The position numbers were made by a program, and so were the translations under genes. The notes under the pieces were generated by a model. That model had not been told where the DNA came from. It did no database searches and saw only the letters and a program-made list of their open reading frames with translations. A DNA stretch of 64,000 bases from Dokdonia pacifica (lineage in GTDB: Bacteria; Bacteroidota; Bacteroidia; Flavobacteriales; Flavobacteriaceae), in the NCBI RefSeq assembly GCF_900188275.1, contig NZ_FZNY01000001.1, positions 1,550,001 to 1,614,000 of the forward strand, written 5' to 3'. Shown one piece after another: positions 17,309-25,755 of the stretch; the stretch's first letter is position 1, and each line of letters begins with the position of its first letter.

Positions 17309-17944
17309 TTATCCAAAATAGCCTCCAAAAAGTAAATGACATAATAGAAAGGCAATTACAGAAAGAATAATTCCTATTAGGAAGATCGTAAAAGAAGATC
17401 GTAAGAGTTTAAATTTTCTATTGATGGTTTTTCCTAAGTAATACGTGTCTTTGGCAATCGTCTTATAGAGCTCGTCACCTTGATTCATTAAATCCGAAAT
17501 CTGATTGACATATGCTTCTTCTTCCATATCATGGAAGTTACCATAAAACATAAGGTTATTCGTGCTTCTACTTCCGTGTTTTTTTTCTGGTCGTGTTGCA
17601 ATGACAGCATATCCTATCGATATAAGATTGGTCATCAAAATTAAGATAGCTGGATAAATCAAATGTGGATCTTTATCTAATTGGTCTAATACAGTTCCTA
17701 AAACAATAGATAAAATAAGCGCATTGATAGAGATCAAAATGTTTGATTTCCGATCAATCATAGCATTCAACGTATATTGATTTTTTGATAGTAATCTAAA
17801 TAATGTTTCGACCCCTTTTTCAGGTCGAGGTTCAATTTTAGAGAGCTTCTTCTTAAGAGATTTTAGTTCGTCTTTATTGATATTTAGATCTGACATTAAG
17901 ATTTTGTCTTTCTCTTTTTCAATTTCTTTTTTTGATGCTTCCAT
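17309..17944 (-). CDS. Pycsar-effector-type membrane domain protein (PycTM-like)
   Basis: The 211-residue protein has a charged N-terminus (about 40 residues) and then FRLLSKNQYTLNAMIDRKSNIL leading into a first membrane segment, a second near residues 97-117 and a third near 187-207. The motif N-x(3-5)-L-x-x-M-x-D-R-K-x-N-I-L-x-S-x-N is the signature I associate with the Pycsar effector transmembrane family (DUF5706). In Pycsar defence such proteins open the membrane when a cyclic pyrimidine nucleotide is made. No nucleotide cyclase lies nearby, and it sits 4 bp after an outer-membrane protein gene within a long operon, so a non-defence role is likely. Confidence 0.65.
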   Translation of the reverse strand: MEASKKEIEKEKDKILMSDLNINKDELKSLKKKLSKIEPRPEKGVETLFRLLSKNQYTLNAMIDRKSNILISINALILSIVLGTVLDQLDKDPHLIYPAILILMTNLISIGYAVIATRPEKKHGSRSTNNLMFYGNFHDMEEEAYVNQISDLMNQGDELYKTIAKDTYYLGKTINRKFKLLRSSFTIFLIGIILSVIAFLLCHLLFGGYFG

Positions 17945-17948
17945 AAGA

Positions 17949-18830
17949 CTATAGCTTAAATCGAATACCTGTTTTTATATATAGATTATTATCTTCAGAT
18001 ATTTCTGCAAGTGTATTTCTAGATCTATCTCTAAATTCTACCGAGTTACTCAGGATGTAACTACTATTGATATAATACTCAATATGATCGGTAAATTTAT
18101 ATTCATAGCGAAGTCCTCCTACAACGAGTTGTTGTCTAAATCTTCGCGCAATTTCTTGATTTTCTCCTACTTCAATACCGCGTTGTAAATTAGCTCTAAA
18201 CCCATCTAGACGTGCTACTAATTTAAATCTGTGCTTTGAAGAAGCATGGTATTGTAAGTTTATTTTAGGTACTCCTACATTATAAGACCACTTAGGATGG
18301 AACTTGCGATAATAACTTATAAAAGGGAGTATAGGAAACCCTCCTTTTCCAGAAACAGAAACACCTAAGATAAGTCGGTATGGGATATCATTGTCTTTTT
18401 TATCTTTTATAAACACGGCATCTCCAGAAAGAATAGCATCTTCAAAAGAAAGATTACGTGCTTTTAAATTAGAACTAAATCCAGGTTGAATTCTTGCACC
18501 AAAACGCCAATCTTCATTCAATTTGAATGTGTACCCAATATTGAGATCAAACAATTGAAATTCATCAATTTCTCGAGGGTCAAAACTCACTAGAGATTCA
18601 TCTACATTATAATCGATATAACTATAATCTAATCCAACAAACAAATAGGTGTCTTCTTTAAGCTCTATAGGAAAATTAACGAGTGCTCTAAATCTATTAA
18701 AAGAAGAACCATTGTCACTCCCTTCAGGAAGCCCTATATATTCTATTCGAGCAAGATCAGAGAGTTGCGCATATGTAAAACTACTGATGAGTAGAAAGAT
18801 AAAAGATGCATTTTTAAACTGTTTCGGCAT
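17949..18830 (-). CDS. Outer-membrane protein of unknown function
   Basis: A signal peptide (FIFLLISSFTYAQ) is followed by about 270 residues of alternating polar/hydrophobic strands ending in an aromatic-free KTGIRFKL terminus, consistent with a beta-barrel. DWRFGARIQPGF and KWSYNVGVPKI suggest the DUF6268-like barrel family, from memory only. It lies 6 bp after the antiporter gene and 4 bp before the PycTM-like gene. It may let small ions or organic acids through the outer membrane. Confidence 0.65.
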   Translation of the reverse strand: MPKQFKNASFIFLLISSFTYAQLSDLARIEYIGLPEGSDNGSSFNRFRALVNFPIELKEDTYLFVGLDYSYIDYNVDESLVSFDPREIDEFQLFDLNIGYTFKLNEDWRFGARIQPGFSSNLKARNLSFEDAILSGDAVFIKDKKDNDIPYRLILGVSVSGKGGFPILPFISYYRKFHPKWSYNVGVPKINLQYHASSKHRFKLVARLDGFRANLQRGIEVGENQEIARRFRQQLVVGGLRYEYKFTDHIEYYINSSYILSNSVEFRDRSRNTLAEISEDNNLYIKTGIRFKL

Positions 18831-18836
18831 AGGGTA

Positions 18837-20078
18837 TTATTTGTATAGTTTTTTTGCAAGAGTTCCAATACTCAATCCTTGACCAATAATAGAGAATAAA
18901 ACAACTACATAGGTGATGTATACAATTAATTCACTAGATAAAGACTCATGAAGGCTTAATGCAAGTGCAATTGAAATGCCACCTCGTAAACCACCCCATG
19001 TTAAAATAGCTATTGTCTTTATCGGTTTTTCTTCTTCGTGTTTTAATAAAGAATACGGGACAAATACAGAAATAAATCTCGATAATAATACGATAATAAT
19101 TGTAATAATACCAAGGATTAAATAATCTATATTAAATGCTAACAAATGAATAGCTAGTCCTATCAAAACAAACAAAATCCCATTAAAGACATCATCCAGA
19201 ATTTCCCAAAACTCATTAAGAGACATCTGTAATTTGTTTTTATTTTCATTGATGTGTACTTTATTTCCAATAAATAATCCTGCTACCACCATCGCTAATG
19301 GTCCTGAGACATGAATCATAGAAGCAATCGTATATCCTCCCATTACCACCGCAAGACTAATCATAACGGCGAGATTAGAATTATCTTTCAGACTCTTTAT
19401 AAGCTGTAAACCTAAAAAGCCAATGAGTAGTCCAAATAAAAGACCTCCTACAGCTTCTTCTAGAAATAAAGTGCCTATTTCTGCTCCAATTTCAGTTTGA
19501 CTATGCTCGCCTGTTGCTGTAGCAATTAATAAAATTCCAGAAAATACAACCACTCCAATACCATCATTAAATAATGATTCACCTTCTATTTTGATCCCTA
19601 AGCTTTCTGCAATATTTGCCTTTTTTAAGATAGCCATCACTGCAATAGGATCTGTAGGAGATATTAAAGCTCCAAATAATAATGCATGAATAAATGGAAG
19701 CTCTAATCCTATTAACATAGCAACCCCAAAAACAAGCCCTCCAACAATAAACGTAGAGATAAGGACACCAATAGTTGCAAATAAGAGTACTGATTTTTTT
19801 TGCTCAGCAAGTGCGCCAAAATCAACATGTAAAGCCCCAGCAAATAGCATAAAACTTAAAATCCCATCTAGCAGTAGTGTTTTGAAATCTGCATTGACAA
19901 TAATATCACAGAAAAACTTATAAAAAGCAGGAGCAATAGATTCACTTATAGTGATAATAATTACTAAACCTAAACTCAATAGTAATAACCCTATAGTAGA
20001 GGGAAGCTTTATCCATTTACTGTTGATGTAATTAAATAAAACGGCAATGGTAAAGATGATACTAAATGATTCGAACAT
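18837..20078 (-). CDS. CPA1-family Na+/H+ antiporter
   Basis: About 12 membrane segments and the CPA1 signatures [27 protein letters not shown] (the ND ion-binding pair) and [16 protein letters not shown] identify a Na+/H+ exchanger of the NhaP/SLC9 type. I place the start at ATG 20078, giving 413 residues, because the upstream in-frame extension (to 20126) merely translates the palindrome at 20102-20123. It is embedded between the Cys/His-motif protein gene and the outer-membrane protein gene, so sodium or pH balance appears tied to the redox operon. Confidence 0.9.
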   Translation of the reverse strand: MFESFSIIFTIAVLFNYINSKWIKLPSTIGLLLLSLGLVIIITISESIAPAFYKFFCDIIVNADFKTLLLDGILSFMLFAGALHVDFGALAEQKKSVLLFATIGVLISTFIVGGLVFGVAMLIGLELPFIHALLFGALISPTDPIAVMAILKKANIAESLGIKIEGESLFNDGIGVVVFSGILLIATATGEHSQTEIGAEIGTLFLEEAVGGLLFGLLIGFLGLQLIKSLKDNSNLAVMISLAVVMGGYTIASMIHVSGPLAMVVAGLFIGNKVHINENKNKLQMSLNEFWEILDDVFNGILFVLIGLAIHLLAFNIDYLILGIITIIIVLLSRFISVFVPYSLLKHEEEKPIKTIAILTWGGLRGGISIALALSLHESLSSELIVYITYVVVLFSIIGQGLSIGTLAKKLYK

Positions 20079-20101
20079 GGCGTTGCTGTTTTTGTGCCGT
20101 A

Positions 20102-20123
20102 GTACGCTTTCGCGAAAGCGTAC
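20102..20123. repeat. Palindrome copy (5' of the antiporter gene, 22 bp perfect)
   Basis: GTAC-extended core between the stop at 20130 and the likely antiporter start at 20078, inside the operon. In the mRNA it would form a hairpin in the short intercistronic leader. Confidence 0.88.
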
Positions 20124-20129
20124 CAAGCA

Positions 20130-20927
20130 TTAATATATTTTTGAAGGTAAATCGAGATCTTGTATATCTTCTGTTTTAATACGCAATTGATACCAATCTT
20201 GTATCTTAACTACATTTCCTGTGAGTATAGATGGCTTGCCTATATAAGGTAATATTTGCTCATTTATAGGATTACCTTCCGTATCTGTGAGTAAGTAATA
20301 TTCAGCAATATTGTTTTTGTCTGTAGTTGCTAATACAGGTGGAATTCCTCCTGAAATACATAAGGTAGCACAACTTCTATGAATTTTACCTTTACCAGGT
20401 TTCATTACGCCAAAGTAGCATTTAGGATCAATAATCTCTCCCTTTAATTCCATTCCTGAAACTAGAGGTTCTGTTTTTGGAAGTCGACTTGGATTTGCTT
20501 TTTCAATCAGTGAGATTTTTTCATCACTTGTAATTTGAATAAGTGTCTTCCCATTGTAGTAGATGAGGTTTCCTTCTATACGTAATACACTCCCTGATAA
20601 TGGACCTGCTTCATTTCTTATTTTTTGTAAAAATGGATTGGCGCTTGATTTTCCAAAGCCTAATAATAGGATGTTTTTGTATACATTTTCGTCAGTTTGA
20701 ACACGTAACATAGGATACGGCATCTCATGATAAACCCCTGTTATTTTTGTATTTGTTGTTAGCTCAAATGTGCTGTTTTTGAACGTGTTTTGAGTAAGGG
20801 CAAATAGGAGAGCACCACCTACTAATAATAGTATTCCAAAGAGTACAAATGATTTGATTCCTTTTTTTGTTTTGGGAGATACCGTATCTAGATACCCAAT
20901 GTAAAAATCGTCTTCTTCTTCTTTCAT
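20130..20927 (-). CDS. Membrane-anchored protein with a conserved-looking Cys/His motif
   Basis: One membrane segment (about residues 26-46) anchors a 265-residue protein whose C-terminal part is probably periplasmic. The striking feature is DPKCYFGVMKPGKGKIHR followed by SCATLCISGGIPPV: Cys170, His183, Cys186 and Cys190 could bind a metal or heme-like cofactor, or form disulfides. I have seen comparable DxKCxxGVM-x-HRxCAxxCI-x-GGIPP patterns in hypothetical proteins but cannot name the family. It ends 3 bp before the antiporter leader and begins 10 bp after the heme-Rieske gene, so it is likely a partner in that electron-transfer chain. Confidence 0.72.
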   Translation of the reverse strand: MKEEEDDFYIGYLDTVSPKTKKGIKSFVLFGILLLVGGALLFALTQNTFKNSTFELTTNTKITGVYHEMPYPMLRVQTDENVYKNILLLGFGKSSANPFLQKIRNEAGPLSGSVLRIEGNLIYYNGKTLIQITSDEKISLIEKANPSRLPKTEPLVSGMELKGEIIDPKCYFGVMKPGKGKIHRSCATLCISGGIPPVLATTDKNNIAEYYLLTDTEGNPINEQILPYIGKPSILTGNVVKIQDWYQLRIKTEDIQDLDLPSKIY

Positions 20928-20937
20928 AACTTTTTGA

Positions 20938-21969
20938 TTAAAATGTAACGGGTTCTATTTCGGTTCCTTCTGCCATAGCTTCAGGAAGTATATAGATGCG
21001 ATTATTTTTATTTTTAATACGGTAGGTAGCTACTTTTTCTGTAAATGGTGGTGGCGATTGTCCATTATGAGGTAAGTATTGGTATCCATGCCAAGGGCAC
21101 GTAATACAACCATCTACAATTTTACCTTCACCTAAAGGGCCTCCTTGGTGTTTACAAACATTTGAAATAGCTGAGAGCTTGTTGTCATATTTGAAAATAG
21201 CAACACGCTCATTTCCTACTACAAAAATCTTTGCTCTGTCTTCAGAGATTTCATCAATTTCACATACATATTCCCAGCCTTCTTCTTTCTCTGTAGTTTG
21301 AATACTATCTGTTTTAGATTCTTTAAAAGCAGTGGTGATATGTAAAGAGGTAATCGTTAAAAATCCGATTCCTAAAAATGCAATTACCATAATAGATGGT
21401 TGTTGCTGAAAGGCTCCTAAGAATACGTGAAGTATCACTAATATATACGCTACGTATACAAGCATATGTAATCGTTTCCATGTTTTTGGAGAGAGGTTTT
21501 TTAACCAGAAATCATGACTGGTAGCGGCCATTAGAAATAAAATAACCAATGCAAAAAAGCCTAATACTTGAAAAGGAAAATTAGCTAAAGAGGTATATTC
21601 CATATTAGACGTAAACAATGCATAAATGGGGTTTACATTTCCTAAGGCATGAAATTGAAATAACGAGAACCCACCATGAATAAGTGCCGCAATAAACATG
21701 CTCACTCCTAAATGTCTTCTATTATATAAGATGGGTAATAATCTAGGGTTTAATCTAGCTAAAGGACCAATACTTAAGATAATATGTAATAAGACAATAG
21801 CTAGCGTTCCAAAAGCTCTAATAATGAGTGTTTCCGGACTAGTTTCTCCATTAGTGAGAATAGTAATTCCAATAAAACTTACGAGATATAACAGCATCCC
21901 TATGGCAATCCATTTGTCGTATGTTTTCTTATGCTTATTCCAAAGCACAGGTTGATAATTTACTCCCAT
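20938..21969 (-). CDS. Ferric-reductase-like heme b membrane protein fused to a Rieske domain
   Basis: Residues 1-210 contain six membrane segments with histidines on helices (His62, His98, His168, His181) as in the ferric reductase / MsrQ-like heme b domain. Residues about 235-330 form a Rieske [2Fe-2S] domain with ligands Cys272-x-His274 (VCKHQGGPLG) and Cys291-x-x-His294 (CPWHGYQY). The fusion implies electron passage between heme in the membrane and the iron-sulfur cluster. Its ATG overlaps the end of the preceding gene by 10 bases. It is the most likely membrane terminus of the redox pathway in this operon. Confidence 0.88.
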   Translation of the reverse strand: MGVNYQPVLWNKHKKTYDKWIAIGMLLYLVSFIGITILTNGETSPETLIIRAFGTLAIVLLHIILSIGPLARLNPRLLPILYNRRHLGVSMFIAALIHGGFSLFQFHALGNVNPIYALFTSNMEYTSLANFPFQVLGFFALVILFLMAATSHDFWLKNLSPKTWKRLHMLVYVAYILVILHVFLGAFQQQPSIMVIAFLGIGFLTITSLHITTAFKESKTDSIQTTEKEEGWEYVCEIDEISEDRAKIFVVGNERVAIFKYDNKLSAISNVCKHQGGPLGEGKIVDGCITCPWHGYQYLPHNGQSPPPFTEKVATYRIKNKNNRIYILPEAMAEGTEIEPVTF

Positions 21970-22379
21970 GATAGATCGATGTTATAGATGACACTCTTTT
22001 TTATTCCGTCGTATAGCTGGATCTTTTTCACTGTTTTTTCAATATCAAAAGTATACAAGCCTTTGTTATCTATGCTTCCTATAAATGTGCTTCGTTCTTG
22101 ATTTTCATCGACGGTATATACACTTGTAGCGGCACTTTTTAATGGTTTTTTTATAACAATTTGTAACTTATTGACAGTTGCTAGTTCTTCTATACTTGCA
22201 TATAACTGCGCGTTATTTTCAACAGGAACTGCTCCCTTCTGTGTTTTGGAGGTAATGATCTCATTATCAATTCCTAATGGTTCTTTTACACTGTTTATTG
22301 ATAATACAATAAGTACGGCGCCTAGGAGACCTAAAACCATCCACATTATCTTGTGGGTTTTTCGTAATCCAGAAGTCAT
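21960..22379 (-). CDS. Small membrane-anchored periplasmic protein
   Basis: The start is set at ATG 22379 because it forms an ATGA overlap with the stop of the upstream gene; a longer frame reaches 22469 but would overlap that gene heavily. The 139-residue product has one membrane segment near its N-terminus (KIMWMVLGLLGAVLIVLSI) and a probably periplasmic beta-rich domain of about 100 residues. No family is recognised. The 3' end overlaps the heme-Rieske gene by 10 bases, suggesting an accessory subunit. Confidence 0.75.
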   Translation of the reverse strand: MTSGLRKTHKIMWMVLGLLGAVLIVLSINSVKEPLGIDNEIITSKTQKGAVPVENNAQLYASIEELATVNKLQIVIKKPLKSAATSVYTVDENQERSTFIGSIDNKGLYTFDIEKTVKKIQLYDGIKKSVIYNIDLSWE

Positions 22380-22594
22380 AGATTTGTTTTTGAAGGTTTT
22401 AGTAATCTTGATAATAGGAGAGGCCATAAGCCTATAGCTCCAGGTACCAGTAAAAGCCGCACGGTCCATTTACTGTCTTTGATAAGCGCATCTAGCTGTG
22501 CAGCGCCTCGTATAAAAAAATAAATTCCAAATACGAGGCCTATGGCTAGATAGATCAGAATGATGGTTGGAATAATCTGAACTAGTATATCCAT
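22376..22594 (-). CDS. Two-helix small membrane protein
   Basis: A 72-residue protein with two hydrophobic helices (residues about 6-28 and 44-64) separated by a short charged loop (DALIKDSKW). It starts 4 bp after the Rieske-TPP enzyme gene and its stop overlaps the next start as ATGA. Its size and position suggest a small subunit of a membrane complex with the heme-Rieske protein. Confidence 0.78.
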   Translation of the reverse strand: MDILVQIIPTIILIYLAIGLVFGIYFFIRGAAQLDALIKDSKWTVRLLLVPGAIGLWPLLLSRLLKPSKTNL

Positions 22595-22598
22595 ATGT

Positions 22599-24548
22599 TT
22601 ATATTAAAGTTGCATCTGTTATGATTTCTAATAAAGCGGGGCCATTATGCGCTCTTAGTTTTTCTAAAGCAGGGATGAGCTCTTCTCTTTTTGTGACTCT
22701 AATACCTAGAGCGCCACAGTTTTCTGCAAATTTTGAAAAATTTGCATTATGCAAAGAAGTTTTCCAAACATCTAATTCTGCTGCTTTTTGTTCTTTAGAA
22801 ATTTTTCCAATTTCTGAATTATTAAGTAACACATGTTTGATGTTCATGTTATACTTAACAAGGGTCATCATTTCTCCTAGATATTGTCCAAATCCTCCAT
22901 CTCCAGATACAGACCAGATAGGTCTTTCTTTCCCTTGTGCTGCCCAAGCGCCCATAGCTGCGGGTAAAGAGAATCCAATAGATCCTAAATACCCAGACAT
23001 CAAGACCGATTGGTTTTTTGGCTCAAAGTAGCGTCCAAAAGAATAGGTGTTATTTCCTACATCTACTGCAATGACTGCATTGTCTGGAACTACTTGATTC
23101 ATGGCTTCAAATACAGCTATAGAGCTTAACCCGATTGCACTTTCGTCTTCCAGTCTACTTTGTTTTTCTTCTTTCCAAATGGCCCAACGCTCAGCAATTT
23201 CAGGGCGTCTGTCTATGGTATTTAATTTTCCTTTAGTTTCTTCTTCAATAATGGTAAGTGTTTCAGATATTTCTCCCCATAGTGCAGCATCTACTTTATG
23301 GAATTTACTCAAGGCTGTAGGATCGTAATCTACTTGAATAATTGGTTTTTTAGGAGTAATTCCTGTGTGATTTGAGAACGAAGCGCCAAATACTATTAAT
23401 AAATCACTTTCATTCATAAACCAAGAAGCGATAGGAGTACCACTTCTTCCTAGAACCCCACACCCTAATTCATGAGAATCGGCAATAAGACCTTTTCCTT
23501 TGAATGTAGTAATAACGGGGCAGTTTAACGTTTTCGCGAAAGCGGTAATAGCTTCCATATGAAAACGAGCTCCATGACCTACAATAATAGCAGGCTTTTC
23601 TGAAGCAGCTAGCATATCTACTGCCTTTGCTACCATTTGCCTTGGCGGCGAAATATTCATAGGTGTGATTCTATTCTCAGGAGTTTGAGCTTCTTCACCT
23701 TCTGTTTTTGGCATAAATGCCACTTCATCTGGGAAGGTGATATGTGATACATCTCTGTTGAGTAATGCACTTTTTATAGCAAGGCTCATTAACTCACTAT
23801 GTTTAGAATTTTGCTGTACGCTATGGTTAAAATGTGCTACCGTTTGAAATGCACCTACAAGATCTACTTCCTGAAATGCTCCAGTACCTAATACTTGTGT
23901 ATTTACTTGTCCAGACAGTGCTAATAGGGGAGCGCGGTCTACTTTTGCATCCCACATTCCTGTAAACATATTGGTAGATCCAGGTCCTGCAATTCCAAAA
24001 CAAACAGCAGGTTTGCCCATTAATTTCCCATAAGCAGAGGCCGCAAAAGCGGCAGCTCCTTCATGGCGTATACCATAAAATTGGAACCTCCCTTTTTCTT
24101 CTTGTCGTCTCATGGCATCGGCGACGGCAAGATTAGAATGGCCTACCATTCCAAAACCAGTATCTACACCCCAATTTACCATGGTCTCTATCATGACATC
24201 AGAGATAGTCTCTTCATGTGTATCTTCTTCTTCAACAGCAACAAGAATGGCATCCCCTTCTTCTTTAACTTCAAATGTTTTCACCCCATCATCATAGCCT
24301 CCAGGAGGTAATCCTGTACATGGGTGAAAATCCCAACCATGCCAAGGACAGCGTAGCATTCCATTTTCAATAGACCCTTCTCCAAGCGGACCCCCTTGAT
24401 GTGGGCATTTGTTATCCAATGCAGAAAACTTCCCGTCATAATGCGTCAAACAAATACCTTGATGACCAGCAGTTACTGTTTGAACACGCCCTTCTGGTAA
24501 TACTTTTTTGTTTTCGAGAACTTTATACCATTTTTTAGTTGTTGCCAT
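22599..24548 (-). CDS. Rieske-thiamine diphosphate enzyme fusion (pyruvate-oxidase-like)
   Basis: Residues 1-105 form a Rieske [2Fe-2S] domain with Cys48-x-His50 (KCPHQGGPLG) and Cys67-x-x-His70 (CPWHGWDF). Residues about 112-649 form a full three-domain TPP enzyme of the acetolactate synthase / pyruvate oxidase class: activating Glu163 in RHEGAAAFAASAYG, a middle domain, and the TPP-Mg motif starting GDGGFG at 549 with NN at 576-577. Such enzymes decarboxylate 2-oxo acids; the fused cluster could take electrons from the TPP intermediate, making acid or acyl phosphate. The substrate is not deducible. It is flanked by 4- and 5-bp gaps. Confidence 0.88.
   Translation of the reverse strand: MATTKKWYKVLENKKVLPEGRVQTVTAGHQGICLTHYDGKFSALDNKCPHQGGPLGEGSIENGMLRCPWHGWDFHPCTGLPPGGYDDGVKTFEVKEEGDAILVAVEEEDTHEETISDVMIETMVNWGVDTGFGMVGHSNLAVADAMRRQEEKGRFQFYGIRHEGAAAFAASAYGKLMGKPAVCFGIAGPGSTNMFTGMWDAKVDRAPLLALSGQVNTQVLGTGAFQEVDLVGAFQTVAHFNHSVQQNSKHSELMSLAIKSALLNRDVSHITFPDEVAFMPKTEGEEAQTPENRITPMNISPPRQMVAKAVDMLAASEKPAIIVGHGARFHMEAITAFAKTLNCPVITTFKGKGLIADSHELGCGVLGRSGTPIASWFMNESDLLIVFGASFSNHTGITPKKPIIQVDYDPTALSKFHKVDAALWGEISETLTIIEEETKGKLNTIDRRPEIAERWAIWKEEKQSRLEDESAIGLSSIAVFEAMNQVVPDNAVIAVDVGNNTYSFGRYFEPKNQSVLMSGYLGSIGFSLPAAMGAWAAQGKERPIWSVSGDGGFGQYLGEMMTLVKYNMNIKHVLLNNSEIGKISKEQKAAELDVWKTSLHNANFSKFAENCGALGIRVTKREELIPALEKLRAHNGPALLEIITDATLI
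23529..23544. repeat. Palindrome copy with one mismatch (in Rieske-TPP gene)
   Basis: CGTTTTCGCGAAAGCG; one base differs from the perfect core. Read as AFAKT in the minus-strand gene. Confidence 0.7.
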
Positions 24549-24553
24549 GCGTT

Positions 24554-24946
24554 TTATTTTTTGTTGAATTTTATTTTGAATTGATCTTGTCGGATACTTA
24601 CGGCTCTATATGAGTATTTAATGAGCCAAAAAAGCCCTAGGAGTAGCATTATAATTCCTAGAATAATTACATATAATGCAAGTGCTGTTTCTATATCTAA
24701 TTTTAAGCTAATACCTCCAATGAGTGCTGCGGTTACAAGACAGGAAATAGCAATGTAAAAGAGCACCATAGCTCTATTCAATAATTTTAATTGAATTAGT
24801 TTCTTATTGATAATCACATCATTTTCATCAGTATTATGGATAAGTGTATTGATCTCTGTAGATAATGTGACCATTAAATTTGAGGTAGATAGAATTAATA
24901 ATCCTATACCTGGAATAATTGTGATAGGGATATACCAGTTGTCCAT
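24554..24946 (-). CDS. DUF2721-family membrane protein
   Basis: The 130-residue product has an N-terminal membrane segment (PITIIPGIGLLILSTSNLMVTLSTEINTL-like start, typical of DUF2721), a charged central helix, and two further membrane segments. DUF2721 proteins have no assigned function. It sits 5 bp before the Rieske-TPP gene start in the operon. Confidence 0.75.
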   Translation of the reverse strand: MDNWYIPITIIPGIGLLILSTSNLMVTLSTEINTLIHNTDENDVIINKKLIQLKLLNRAMVLFYIAISCLVTAALIGGISLKLDIETALALYVIILGIIMLLLGLFWLIKYSYRAVSIRQDQFKIKFNKK

Positions 24947-24996
24947 ATGATTTTTGTTTTAATATGCTGTTAAGCAATCTATAAAGCGATACAGTA

Positions 24997-25755
24997 CTAC
25001 TTTTTAAACTGATGTATAGTTTCTTGAAAGAACTGGACAGTTTCAGATTCTACTAGGTTTGTAGCAGGGAGAATAGCTCCGGTAAAACCTTGATCTACCC
25101 ATTTTCCTAAACTCAAATCACTAGAAGAAGAAGGAAGTATTGCTTTGCCATCTTTATAGCCGCTGATATAAAAATAATGTTCGTCAGAAAGTGTATCAGG
25201 AATTGCCATTCCTATTCCAATAGAAATACCAGTGTCATTTAATGGTGCATAGGCTCCCGTATCAAAATGGTGAGGCCATATACGTATAGGCGAATCCAGA
25301 TGATGTGTTTCTACAATACTTTCTAGGGTATACTCTGCAAGAATCCTTAAGTTACATAGATGCTCTAATGCAGCAGCATCAGTTAATTTATACTGATAGG
25401 CATCATTAATTGTATATGGTAATTCATAATGAAACTCATATACATATTCCTTTCCAAGATGTTTTTGAGAACATTCTTGTAACCATTGTAATATCTCATT
25501 ATGTGTTTTCCCGTCAAGGGAAAGTGAAATCATGCCATTTTTAGAGATCCATTCTAAAGAAAACCGTCTATAGTTTAATGCTAACCTGTCTCCAGAAGGA
25601 GACAAATCATAGGTTTCCATTTTCATGGTATCTGTATCAAAGCCTACATTGGTATGACTATCGTCTGCTTTCTTTTCTAGAAAGCTCATGTTTGCAGCAG
25701 CTAAATATTGAGATGCTAGGTGTAATTGATCTTTCATTGATTTAAATTCCGGCAT
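24997..25755 (-). CDS. Soluble protein of unknown function with WPHHFD motif
   Basis: A 252-residue soluble protein with no signal peptide. The region RIWPHHFDTGAYAPL near residue 160 provides a His-His pair plus Asp that could bind a metal; a WPHHFD string also occurs in DUF5996-type proteins, although I cannot confirm homology. Its start overlaps the end of the Rieske-GltB gene by 14 bases, so it is translationally linked to that fusion and may act on its product or assist its cofactor loading. Confidence 0.7.
   Translation of the reverse strand: MPEFKSMKDQLHLASQYLAAANMSFLEKKADDSHTNVGFDTDTMKMETYDLSPSGDRLALNYRRFSLEWISKNGMISLSLDGKTHNEILQWLQECSQKHLGKEYVYEFHYELPYTINDAYQYKLTDAAALEHLCNLRILAEYTLESIVETHHLDSPIRIWPHHFDTGAYAPLNDTGISIGIGMAIPDTLSDEHYFYISGYKDGKAILPSSSSDLSLGKWVDQGFTGAILPATNLVESETVQFFQETIHQFKK

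Noticed and set aside
17309-17944. Functional Pycsar defence system
   Set aside because: No nucleotidyl cyclase gene within the window and the neighbours are transport and redox genes.
20079-20126. Longer N-terminus of the antiporter (16 extra codons)
   Set aside because: The extra codons translate the intergenic palindrome (VRFRES) and precede a better ATG at 20078 that fits the family start.
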